DNA of 64,000 nt from Yamagishiella unicocca (lineage: Eukaryota > Chlorophyta > Chlorophyceae > Chlamydomonadales > Volvocaceae): positions 1,996,001-2,060,000 of the forward strand of contig BDSL01000005.1 of the NCBI GenBank assembly GCA_003116995.1, given 5' to 3'. The first letter of the stretch is position 1. Each line of letters begins with the position of its first letter. This document shows, one piece after another, positions 24,571 through 35,316 of the stretch. The notes under the pieces are model-generated. The model was not told the origin of the DNA, did not search any database, and worked only from the letters and a program-made list of their open reading frames with translations. The position numbers and the translations under genes are program-made.

Positions 24571-27500
24571 ATGCTTAGGCGAAGCGGGTCTCACATCGCG
24601 GATGCCGCATGGCCACGCGTCGCCCAGCCAATCGCAACCCTTCCCTGTCGATCACGGCGGCGCTCTATAGTGATTGCAAGATGTGGAGCAAGCACAGAGA
24701 CGCCGCGTCTGCTCAAGGTGCGGTGCGCATTTCGAATCATTCCTATACTTTGGGCAGCCGTGTTCCGTGATCGGCCATGAAGCTGACTTGAGCTCCATTT
24801 CTTCATGACTCCAGGGCATTTTGCACGTGTACGCGGTCAGCGACCTGCACACGCACCATCCCGAGAACATGCATTGGGTACATCAGCTATCTCCGACTGC
24901 TTACCAACAGGACGTACTGATAGTAGCGGGCGACATAAGTGACGACTTGGATGACCTAAGGCAAGTGACCGAGATTGCGCCACCCCCCCCTCCGACTCGG
25001 CCGTGTTTCCACAAGCTCTCCAAGACTCCCAAGACTCCAAAGCACAGGCATCCACACCCGACTACCCGCCAGCAGACCTTGCCACACAGCAATCGAAAGC
25101 ATTGAGGGATGGATATGACCATGTAGCATGCTGTCTTCCACACCGATCCTGCGATTTATAGCCTCCACCCCACGTTTGCTTCAGTCGCCTTCCCTTCGCC
25201 TTCTGGTGACCGTGCCTTCCCCCTGCGTAGGCTCACCCTGACCGCCCTAAAGCAGCGCTTTGCTGTTGTCTTCTTCTGCCCAGGCAACCATGAGCTGTGG
25301 GTAAGAGGACAGGCCGTCGCGAGGGCGGTGGAGTGGGAGCGCGCCAAGATGGGTGTCCCCTCGCATTGGCATGAAGCATTCAAGGGGAGGGGGAAGCAGC
25401 CCGACGAAAGATGGAATCGCCAACTGGGTCGGCGCAGGCACCCATCACATGCCACAGGCCACAGGCCCATTGGGTGCGAAACCATTGCTGGCTGCGTCAG
25501 GACCGCGTGTTGCAGCGCCTGATGGCCGCATACCCAGTACCTGCGTCGCTAGCTGCATTTCCTCTCGAAGGGGTGTCCCATCCGCCACCGCTGCCGAAAG
25601 AGCACAACACAGATGTACGACAACAGCCCGCCGCGCCCCGAAATTCCGTGAGCTGTTGACCAGGTGGCGGGTAAACAGCGTCGACCGCCCTCGGGTACAC
25701 CACAGCCGACAGCCTCTGCAGCAGCAGCAGCAGTAGCAGCAGTAGCAGCACCGCCGCCATCGGGAGCATCAGTGCCACCGTCATCATCGCCACAAGCAGC
25801 ACCTGCGACTGCGGCGCCAGCTGCAACGCCAGCGGCAGCGGGAGGCTGCCAGCAAGCAGCGCTGGCGTCGCAGCCGTCGTCTCCACAACCGCACCGGGCC
25901 ACCACGCATCGGCATCAGCAACAGCAGCAGCAGCAAAACAGTCATGACATCCAGCATCCCAGTGTAGATGGTGGTAGTGGTGGTGGTAGTGGTGGTGGTA
26001 GTGGTACGGAGCACCACCCAAAGGCGCTCCAGGAAGGGCGACGACATGATGCGGCGCAGCAGCAACAGCAGGAGCCGGCGCAGGTGTACGACAGCCTTGA
26101 GAAGCTGGCGGCGGTGCTGGCTACCTGCGAGGAGCTGGGTGTGGTGGTGACACCCGCGCGGCTGGGGCGGCTGCGGGTGGTGCCGCTGCTGGCGTGGCAT
26201 CACAAGGTGTGTGGGTGGTTGACAGTTGGGTGCGTTGGTTAATTAGTTTGTGGATTTCAGGGTTCGTGCGTTTGTTGTTGTCATGCGTCTGTGGTAGGTG
26301 CATCTTAGACGTTCATTGTTGGGTGTCAGGAGGGTGTGCGGGTAGGGGTGGTCAGGGGGCAGGCAGGGGGAAGGCAGGGGGAAGGAAGGGGAGCGGCAGG
26401 GGGAGTCCTAACGTAATGCTTTCATTGCATCCTCCCGCCCCTATGGATGGCCCAGCGCCTCCGACAGTACCCACCATCCCAACCCCCGCCCCACCCCTGA
26501 CCAGGCTTTCGACCAGGAGCCGGACATACCCGGCATCCCCCGAGCCACCCCCCTGACCATCTCGGTGAGGCAGCTGGGCAGCTGGGCCGCCCCCGCCGGG
26601 CCGCATACCCGCAGCCTTAAGCCCCGTCCGCGCACCCCCCCCCCGCGTTCGGGTGCAGCTTCTCACAGCTCCACCCCTCTGCCAAACCGCCTCCCTCTGC
26701 AGGACTACGCGCGCTGCGTGTGGCCCCTCCGGATCTGCGATGAGTTGCGGCAGCGGCAGCAGCAGCAGCAACAGCAGCAGCAGGGGCAGGAGGGGCAGCA
26801 GGGGCAGCAGCAGAAACGAACAGAGGGGCAAGGGTACGTCGGCCTTGGAGGAAATGTGGACGGCTCAGTGGATGGGGGCCCCAGCCTCACCTCCGGTCCA
26901 GCCGCCGCTAGCAGCAGCAGCAGCAGCATGAGCACAAGCAGCACTGCCGGCGGCTGCAGTGGTCCGAGCCATACCGCCAGCAGCAACGGCGCCGCTGCGA
27001 ACAGCCTCAACACGGGCGCTGGCAGCAGCGGAGACGGCGCTGCCTCTACGGATTGGGGTGACGGCGGGCACGGCAGCTGCGCGGTAGCTGAGTGGTTCGA
27101 TGCCCTGAACGACGTACCAGGCGGATGGCGCCGGAGCAGCATCAGAACGGGGGGCAGCACCAGCACCAGCTTCAACATCAGCACCAGCGACAACACCAGT
27201 ACCAGCGGCAGCACCAGCAGCAGCACCAGCGGCAGCACCAGCGGCAGCACCAGCGGCCCGCCGCCACCACATAGCGCCACCGCGGCCACATCCAGAGGCC
27301 CTAGTGATAATGCGGAGCTGCTAGCAGCCCCACCATTACCACCACCAGCACCACCACCAGCACCACCACCAGCACCATTACCATTACCACCAACAACAAC
27401 AACACCAACGCCACCAGGGGCAAGGAGCGGCAGTGGCGGTGGCAGCGGCGGCGGCGACACGGCACTCGACCACGGCGGCGATGACGGGGGCGGGCGCGGA

Positions 27501-29991
27501 GGCGCACCGAATGGCCCTCCCCTGGAGCGGTCGGCAGGGAATACGAGGGGTCAGCAGGGGCAGGTGCATGCGGATGACGTCATCAGCATGTCGCACTTCC
27601 TTCCGCTCCAGGAGCTGCTGCCGGAGAAGCGCTACCTGACCTTCCCCAACTTGGTGAGGGGCGAGGAGCGGCTGGGCGCGGATGCCGCTGGCTCTTTGGC
27701 TGAGGGAACCGAGCCCAAGGGGGCGGGCATGTGGCCTCTCACACGCTCGCCCTCTCCGTTCCTCCTTCCCTTTGAACCCCTCCCCCGCCGCCGCCGCCGC
27801 ACCCCCTCCCGCGTAGCCTTGCCCAACCCCGACCAACCCACACTCACTTCCCCCTCCCCCCCGACATTCCTAAACGGTTTTTCCCCGATCCTCCAGTCCA
27901 AGGCGGTAGGGTCCAAGTACCTGGGCGAGCGAGTCCGGACGCTGCGACCCGGCATGCATGTGTTTGGGCACACGCACTTCGCGTGGGACGCCGTACATGA
28001 CGGTGTGTGCTGGGGCGGGAGCGGCGGGTAGAGACTAGAACGGTGGCGGGGGCAGGAGGGAAGGGTGGCCTGGTGACATAAGGCCCCTAGGAGGGGTGGC
28101 CTGGTGACATAAGGCCCCTAGGAGGGGTGGCCTGGTGACATAAGGCCTCCAGGAATGGTGGCCTGGTGACATAAGGCCTCCAGGAAGGGTGGCCTGATGA
28201 CATAAGGCCTCCAGGAAGGGTGGCCTGATGACGTAAGGCCTCCAGGGAGGGTGGCCTGGTGACATAAGGCCTCCAGGAAGGGTCACCTGGTGACATAAGG
28301 CCCCCAGGAAGGGTGGCTTGGTGACATAAGGCCTCTGGTAGGGGTGGCGACGGTCCTGGTAGGGGTCCTGAGTTGGATCCCCGGGTCCACCCCTCACGGT
28401 TATGATCACCGATCGCTAGAATCGCCTGGTGCGGCCCCCCACGTCCACTTTCCCTCCCACTACCCACTCTACCGCACCCGCACCCGACACACCGTCTCCC
28501 CCTGCTGCCTCCCCCTGCTGCCTCCCCCTGCTGCCTCCCCCTGCTGCCTCAGGCATCCGCTTCCTGCAGGCCCCGCTGGCCTACCCCTCGGAGCGCCGCT
28601 TCCGACTGCGCTCCCTCGTAATGGCATCGGCAACAGCGGCGGCGGCGGCTCGCGGCGGCGGCGCCGCCGCCGCCACCGCCGCCGCCGCCGCTGACACCGC
28701 CGCCGGCTCAGGCTCGGGCTCAGGCTCGGATACTGAGGACCTGGACCCCCGCGGCCCCGTGGCGGCCCCCTTCCTTCACGCCTCGGTGGCTGCGGCAGGC
28801 GGGGGGGCGGGGGCGCAGCTGCTTCACCCCAGGGACCAGCAGCGTGAGGTGGAGCTCCAGCAAGGGGGGGTGTCCGACCAGCAGCAGCCGCAGGGGCGCC
28901 AACACCCGGATGAGCAGGACCGGCGGCAGGGGGCCCTGGCGGCCCCCTGGCCCTCCAGCACCGAGCCGGGGGATGCGAGGTGGTTGCCCATGTGCGTCTA
29001 CCGGGCAGAGTACCTGCTGCAGCTGCGAGGAGAAGGAGCAGGAGGAGGAGGGGAGGAGGCAGGAGCAGGAGGGGGTGTAAGGGACGCGCCGGCGGCGGTG
29101 CTGCTGCTGCAGAGCTGTACGGCGGGCGCTGGCGGCGACACGGTGACTGTCGCGTCGCCGGCGGACGAGGCGGCGGTGGCGGCGACCAGGGTGGCGGCGG
29201 CGGCGGGGCGGGCGCTGCCGGAGGCGGAGGTGTTGGAGTGGCGGGCGCAGTGGTGCCCTGAGCAAGCGGTAAGGGGGCCCGGTGTGCGTGTTGCCAAAAA
29301 CTGAGAACGAACAGTAAGATAAACTGAGGCGGAGCCGGCTTCCGAGCCAGCTTCCATCTTCCCTAGGAGGTCCACCGCGGTGGCTGAGCCGTCCCACTCC
29401 CCTAGGCTTGTGAGCAAAGGGCGTGAAATTCGTGCATGTGTGACCCACGGGTCGGGAGTCACACTACGAAGGGCCGTGCTACGTCTCCTCATCCCGCCGC
29501 ACCTGACAACCCGCTCCCCTGGCAACGTCATCCACACACCCCTGTAACCCCATCCACACATCCCGGCGACGCCATCCACACATCCCGGCGACGCCATCCG
29601 CCCCCTCCCGCAGGCGATGTGGTCGGGCCACTACAAGCGCCACCCTCGACAGCCACACGACCTGCAGCTGGCGCCCTGGGTGGCGGAACGGTACAGCCGG
29701 CGGCTGCGTAGGAACATCTCAAAGCAGTCGGCGGCACTGAGCGGCGCCCCCTTCGCCGCCTCCGCCGCCGCCGCGGCGCCGGGGCATGGGGCTGAGGGGT
29801 CGACGAACAGCGAGACGGAGGGGGCTGTGGGGCCGGCCGAGATGGGCGGGAGCGGGAGCGGGTCCGGATCACGAGGTGCGGCCACGGGGGCCCAGGTGGG
29901 GCACTGCAGGGAGGGGAGGGCCCCTTCCGATGACCCGATGGCTGAGAGCGAGGTGGATGTGACGGAGGTGGATGCGACGGAGATGGAGTGA
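24571..29991 (+). CDS. Calcineurin-like metallophosphoesterase, organelle-targeted, with large low-complexity insertions
   Basis: Binuclear-metal phosphoesterase of a plant/algal family; substrate unknown. Nine exons join in phase: 24571-24717, 24815-24960, 25231-25300, 25664-26206, 26505-26564, 26703-27653, 27897-28002, 28553-29268 and 29614-29991, giving 1038 residues. Exon 1 is an Arg/Ser-rich presequence. All four metal motifs are present: SDLH (about 58-61), GDISD (88-92), GNHE (116-119) and GHTH (663-666). Family landmarks between and after them are YDSLEKLAAVL, VVPLLAWHHK, AFDQEPDI, EWFDALND, ISMSHFLP, PEKRYLTFPN, FLQAPLAYPSERR, CVYRAEYL and DLQLAPWVAERY. Exon 4 carries a 130-residue Ala/Pro/Gln/His stretch, and exon 6 a 250-residue Gln/Ser/Thr/Pro/Gly stretch between GNHE and GHTH. 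Exon 8 holds Ala/Gly-rich inserts. The second intron (24961-25230) has a GC donor. Homologues as I recall them are about a third of this length. TGTAA at 30590 may end the transcript. Confidence 0.88.
24961..25230 (+). other. GC-AG intron in the metallophosphoesterase gene
   Basis: The exon ends CTAAG and the intron begins GCAAGT, matching the GC-AG consensus AG|GCAAGT. The acceptor is TGCGTAG. The two flanking bases plus one restore an Arg codon and join DDLR to LTLTALKQRF, which leads into the conserved GNHE motif. Using the GT two bases further in breaks the frame within a few codons. Confidence 0.8.
28045..28350. repeat. 31-bp minisatellite, about 10 copies, intronic
   Basis: Units built around GGTGGCCTGGTGACATAAGG recur at a strict 31-bp spacing (GGTGGC-type landmarks at 28066, 28097, 28128, 28159, 28190, 28221, 28252, 28283, 28314 and 28345), with point differences between copies. 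The whole array lies in the intron 28003-28552 of the metallophosphoesterase gene, immediately after its donor. There are no spacers, so it is not CRISPR. Confidence 0.95.
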
Positions 29992-31365
29992 GGGACGGAA
30001 TGATGGTGTTCGGGTGGGCCGTATGGCTGCGCAAGGCCGCTTGTGTGCTCTTGTAGGGATGCAACCAAGTCGACCAGGTGCCCAGCTGTGCGGTACCGAT
30101 TTACCGGGTCACCGGCGCTGCTTCTGGCGTCTTCGTGTGGATGGCCGTAGCGAAGTGCGTTGGAGGAGACGGAAGGAACCGGATGCAGGTTGGGTGACGA
30201 GCGTCGTATCCTGCGGTACCAGACGGTACTATACCGGCTGAGTCCCCGCAGAAAACTACGCGTTAAAGTATCGCGCACTAAGAAGCCGTATGTGTTGTGA
30301 AGGATAATTAAGGAGGAAACGGAGGCTATAAATCTAATCAATATGTGTATTGTACTGTATTGTACTGCGTTACAGGACTATGTATGCGTACGTACGTATG
30401 TATGTACGTATTGCGTTACAGGAGTAAGCCCCAAAAGCCCTTCCCATAAACCCCACAAACCGAGGGTATGTGTGTGTAGCTCGTGCTCCTGTGCCGTACA
30501 TGTATTATACCCCACGCCTTTTATGTCCCCAGTGCCTGTGAAGAAAGGAAGCTCCCCGTACGGCAGTGCAGGTGGGCTGTCGCAGCGTATGTAATGCATG
30601 TGGTGGAAGGCCTGGAAGGCCTGCCCAGTCTTACTATGAACAACTACCGATAGTTAGGCTGGACGAATGACTATAGGACCTATACTACCGCCCCGGGCCC
30701 CGGGAAGAGGCCCCAGATAGCAGTGCACATCCCAGAGAAATGCCGAAGATGCGCGGCCCTCCCCGCTCATCCAGTCCCGCGCCCCACTTCAGCCGTGGCC
30801 TTGTACTCGCTTCATGCGGCGTGGATTTACAAGCGCCTGACCACCCGAGCGGAAGGCACGGAGGGTGTGTTGCACCGCACCGACAACCTCCACCCACTGT
30901 AACCGTTACAACCTCCAACCTCCAACACATACATCCCCCTCTTGATCCTCTTCCGGCTCCGGTACGGTATCCATAACAGCGGCACCCGGATCCAGCGAGG
31001 CAGCGACCCATAAACGCTATGCAACACCGCACACGGCGCTTTATTGACGCAGCGCAGAAATTTATGTCATTGCATCGGCGCCCATCGGGTGGAGAATGCG
31101 TTGAGCCGGCTGCGGCAGCCGGCTCAACCGGCCTTCAGCTGGCCGCCAACGCGTTCTCCACCACGCGAGCACAGTGCACGGCTCCACCCCACGATGTGTT
31201 CTCTCTCGGCTCTGCGTCAAGTGCGCACGACGTACCATAAGGTGGTAACGACGTGGTCACGCAGGGCGGCACAGCAGCGCAGTGTGAGGCAGCGGGCACA
31301 CCAAACCGGCCTGCAACGCCACCTGCAACGCCAACCATGTTGCTTGCGATCCTGCCCGCTCTTGC
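29992..31365. other. Gene-poor region left of the long hairpin
   Basis: It begins with the 3' UTR of the metallophosphoesterase gene. Around 30340-30430 there are short repeats of TACTG and GTACGTATG with the word GCGTTACAGGA occurring twice. A compact hairpin (31101-31127) has 13-bp perfect arms around one base, flanked by imperfect outer arms (31090 and 31160). No coding gene is supported. Confidence 0.4.
30590..30594 (+). promoter_or_regulatory. TGTAA poly(A)-type motif behind the metallophosphoesterase gene
   Basis: First TGTAA behind the stop at 29991, giving a predicted 3' UTR of about 600 nt. A second TGTAA lies near 30898. Confidence 0.4.
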
Positions 31366-31927
31366 CCTCGGCATGATTGGCGTCAGATTGCGGCGCATCG
31401 GCATTGGCCTTGAGCTCGGCCTGTGCCGCATTGGCGATCGAGGGCATCCAGCGCGTAGGGCGCGGCAGACTGTGGCGCTCGCCGTGGAAGACGTAAGCGT
31501 GGGATGGCTAATAGACATTACTGTCTTCAGTGGAGTGGCCGTGGCATTGACCGTGCCTGCCCTCCACTGCACTGCAGGCCCGAAGGCACTCCTAAAAAGA
31601 AGCCCGTGAGCTGAAAGGAGGCGCCGTGGTCCTCGTCGCGCGACCCCATGACGAGGTCCACAAAAAGAGGACGAGGACCACGGCGCCTCCTTTCAGCTCA
31701 CGGGCTTCTTTTTAGGAGTGCCTTCGGGCCTGCAGTGCAGTGGAGGGCAGGCACGGTCAATGCCACGGCCACTCCACTGAAGACAGTAATGTCTACACGC
31801 TTACGTCTTCCACGGCGAGCACCACAGTCTGCCGCGCCCTACGCGCTGGATGCCCTCGCCAATGCGGCACAGCCCGAGCTCAAGGCCAATGCCGATGCGC
31901 CACAATCCGACGCCAATCATGCCGAGG
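31366..31927. repeat. Long inverted repeat: arms of about 260 bp, 32-nt loop
   Basis: The left arm 31366-31637 (272 nt) is the reverse complement of the right arm 31670-31927 (258 nt). The loop is 31638-31669. The differences I see are two gaps (10 nt and 4 nt, present only in the left arm) and about five substitutions, so the arms are roughly 97 percent identical outside the gaps. Pairing is perfect across the first hundred or so bases next to the loop. Homology continues more weakly for some tens of bases beyond the arms. A transcript across it would fold into one long hairpin. Open frames of about 100 codons exist in both arms but are mirror images and match nothing I recognise. Confidence 0.93.
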
Positions 31928-34433
31928 CCCACGCCGAGGCCAAGGCCAATGACCGCAAGGCCGTCACCTTTGGATAGCGGCATGTCGGGACGCGGCAAAA
32001 ATGTACAGGCAAATGTACAGGCAAATGTACAGCGGCCTCGCCTATATCGCGCCCGCCTTGGGCATAGGGCCCCCATTGCGACAGATTGCGACAACCGACT
32101 TTCGCGTATCTTTTCCAAAGGGCCGCTGTTTGCTTCACTCTGTATGACAAACTAGAAGGCCTCAACTTGAGGACACAGGGTTGCGCGTCCAAATCGTAAT
32201 TTGTGCAGCATTGCGAAGCCAGTTCCCAATCGGGCCGCGACAAAGTAAAGACCCGAGGACCCGAGGGCCCGAGGACCCAGTTTCCCACAAGGGGAGGAGG
32301 GAGAGCTAGTGGCAAGGGGAGGAGGAGGAGCGGCATGGAGAGCGTGAGAGGTGAGACCTCACTCTGAAGACAAATCGGGACAATCACAGACTACGTAGTG
32401 ACCAGAAAGGTGGTACGGCCTTTCCCCTGGTATGCCCCAGTCGGCACGCCAAGTCGTGCCGTGCCGGTTGGAGCCGAGATAGAGGACCGCAGGATGAAGG
32501 GCTGCTTCTCCCAAACTTCATGCAATGAAGCGGCCATAAGCACCCGGAGGCGCAGCTTTCATAATGGTCCGCATTGTTTCGCGACTGTACGTGGAACGTA
32601 TAGCTCCCTCAAAAGTTATCCCGCACACTTTGGTACGACGGGAATTCCTGAAACACATGCAGCTCAACGCATGCAGCTCAACATATGCAGCTCAACACAT
32701 GCAGCTCATCGCCGCAGCACAGTACGTTTACCTCGAAACCGACGCTATCGGTCTTAGCCGTTGCTGCTGTTGGTGTGGGAGGTGTGGGTGATTTTCGAGA
32801 TACCTTACGTACGTACTTGCTAGCTTCGACGGTCCTAGTCTGTAGACTGTTCTTACTTGTGCCGTTCGGTGTTAGCCTGTCCCTCTCGTACTGGCAACCC
32901 TTATTATCAGACCTTTCTTTGCTGGTTTAAGTTGGGGGGCTTTGACGCGAGCCAAGCCGCCGGAGCGGGGCGGCTGGGCGCCAGTGTAACGTACGGAATG
33001 TGTCTTCTGGCGCCCATGTAAGGTGCATTAGAAATACCGTTATATGGCTGAGATGCATGCGGCATTTCTCATTGCAGACAATGATGCATTTTCAGCTTCA
33101 TTTGATAAGAACTAGGGCGCGCGTTCGTTCGGGTCCTTATACGTCATACCAGTATTTATTCCTCTCGACATGCGACATTATTATCGTCGCCCTACTGACT
33201 GCTGTCACCAACTTGTGACTGCCGTTATGCAATAACGGCAGTGCTGGCATATACCGGTATGCCAGCTCCGCAATGATTGAATACGTTTGGAGGTTGCCAG
33301 TTTAATAATGCCCCTAAGAGCTATCTAGAAGACTCACGGAGCGCAAACCAATGCATTTTCCGAAGGGCATATGAAGTATGTATAACCCACCAAGTAGCAG
33401 TTATGTCTTAGTCGCCGAGTAAGGAGTGAGCGCCACCAATCAACGGCTCCGAGCGTAGGCACTTCGCTTGCCTAGATCCGTTCAACTTCCCGCAGAACGT
33501 CCCCTGTGTGCTTGCATATACCGTAGTGCATGCATCAAATTCGCCACCTTCTCGTTGAGTTCCTACGTCATCGTCACTTGCTTACTTTGGTCAGCTTCGA
33601 TGCATCTGCCCCGTTTCAGGGCCTTACGACCAGGTACGGCATATCTACGGGCGGTTGCAAGTTAGGGTGACACGCATCGTGTATCGGGACAACAATCGTT
33701 AGTATTAAAGGAGCCTGTTGCTTCCGATGTTTTATATCGGTGTTGTACGTAAGAGAGACATATGAACCTCTTTGCCCTTCTTTGCGTACGAAGCGCCGTC
33801 GCTAAAGGTGTATTATCCTTGTAAGCAGAACCTAGTGAGCAGTTTACAACGCCCCAATAGCCATTAGGAGTGCGCTGCGCTGCTGGACGACAACTGGACA
33901 CAGCTGGACAAGCTTTAAGGACACCTTGTGAGTCATTATTTGGCAAGACAGATGGAATGGCACGCATCACGGTATCCGAAGGCTTTGAATTTTGATATGG
34001 AAGAAACTGGGAACCTGGCTGCGCCCGCCCGCCCAGACTTCGCCTACCTACCTGGCTAGTTCCTCGACATTGTCTGCTCGTTATGAAATCCTCGAGTTAA
34101 CAATCATCATGATGCAGCCTAACCATGCATGTAGCGACACGTCGCGCAACTATTTGGTCAGCTCGGTTTGCGTAGTGGAAAAGTATTGGCGTCCCAGGGG
34201 AGCTGGCGCCTACGTGCCAGCTGGGTGCTGCTGGGTGCTCCATGATGGCGCCGCTTGTACGCATTGACATAATTAACACCTCACAGCCGCACCACCAGCG
34301 AACACTAAAGTGTGATATTTTCGACACGAAGGAAATCATTTTGGCCTACCTAAATACGTTTTAATAAAACGCACCTGACCTATTTTTCTACCCCCCCTCC
34401 CTATCGTCACCACCACCACCAGGATCAGGCGCA
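31928..34433. other. Gene-poor region between the hairpin and the secreted-protein gene
   Basis: No gene is supported. At 32010-32032 the word TGTACAGGCAAA is repeated. At 32652-32710 four copies of ATGCAGCTCA with short spacers occur. Two adjacent hairpins lie at 33218-33266. Composition drops in GC compared with the genes. The final few hundred bases should contain the promoter of the next gene. Confidence 0.4.
33218..33266. repeat. Two adjacent short palindromes
   Basis: 33218-33242 is a perfect inverted repeat with 11-bp arms and a 3-base loop. 33243-33266 is a near-perfect palindrome of 24 bases, broken only by a 2-base offset, centred on ACCGGT. No flanking gene needs them as a terminator, so the role is unknown. 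Confidence 0.75.
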
Positions 34434-35316
34434 ATGGTCTCCATGAAGTCGCGCCTATCGGTGACGCTGGCGTTGTTGATGCTGGCCAGCACCCTGGTCG
34501 GAATCGCATCTGCAGGGCGTGCTGCAGGAGCCAAGGAGCGAAGGCCGCCCCGGCCGGCCCGTAAGGCCGGCTGCTCGCTGGACACCCTACAGCTCCTGCT
34601 TTCGGACGACATCGTCGTGCGCTCATCAAACGTCACCCATCCCTTCACCAGGGAGTGCCGACAGAACTCCAACAGCAGCGCCAGCAGCAATGGCGGACGG
34701 GGTCCCGCGTGCTTCGCCATCCAATGCAAAAACTTCGCCGCTTGCAAGCGCAAGAAGCTGGTGCGTTGGCGGCGTAGGGCCTGCTGGGGGTCCCCTTCCA
34801 TGGCATGATGGGCGGGAGTCATTGCGCGTCGTGCTGCACGTACTTACAAAAGTTGTTGGCGCTACTATTGATTATCAATGACACTCTCAGCTTTCTGACT
34901 CGCCCTCATTCCTCCCCCCCATGCCACTGCAGTGCACCACCCAGGTCTGCTGCAATGATGGGGCGTGGGAGTTTTCGGGCGGCCGGCCCCCCATTTGTAC
35001 CTTCCCGCCGCCACCCTCGCCGCTGCTGCCTCCATCATCACCGCCTAGCGCGCCTCCTCCTCCTCTTGCTTGCCAATGTGTTGAATCTCTACGGATCTGG
35101 ATGGAGGACTTGTACTGGAATTTCAACACGTGGTTGGATCTTCCCACTTGCCGCGACCAGACATGCCCAGGCTCCACACCTGAGCCGTATTGTTGGGGCG
35201 GTGTGCATCAGATTGACTGCGGCTGGGGCAAAGTGGACTATTATTGGTTCGATACACACGACTACGAAACAGGCGAGATGCTGCCCCCACAGCCCTGCCG
35301 CTTCGCATGCGGCTAA
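34434..35316 (+). CDS. Secreted Cys-rich protein with Pro/Ser hinge, probable cell-wall or extracellular-matrix protein
   Basis: Two exons (34434-34760 and 34933-35316) join in phase 0 and encode 236 residues. The N-terminus has Lys/Arg followed by a hydrophobic stretch (LSVTLALLMLASTLVGIASA), a classical signal peptide. The first domain has Cys residues in CSLDTLQLLL, RECRQN, FAIQCKNF and ACKRKK, with possible N-glycosylation sites NVT and NSS. The second exon starts with CTTQVCCNDGAWEF, then a short Pro/Ser hinge (FPPPPSPLLPPSSPPSAPPP), then a second Cys-rich domain rich in Trp and Tyr ending PQPCRFACG. Two Cys-rich modules separated by a hydroxyproline-type hinge is the architecture of volvocine extracellular-matrix and vegetative cell-wall proteins. 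It does not look like a pherophorin domain, and I cannot assign a family. Confidence 0.62.

Noticed and set aside
28045..28350. CRISPR-like periodic array
   Set aside because: The 31-bp units are contiguous without unique spacers, and the host is a eukaryote.
28035..28467. Minus-strand frames with repeated Pro-Gly-Gly-Leu-Met-Ser-type units
   Set aside because: Translation of the 31-bp minisatellite inside an intron. The unit length is not a multiple of three, so all frames cycle.
31981..32000. ATG followed by MSGRGK, reminiscent of histone H2A/H4 starts
   Set aside because: The frame then runs into short TGTACAGGCAAA repeats and shows no histone fold sequence. The match is six residues only.
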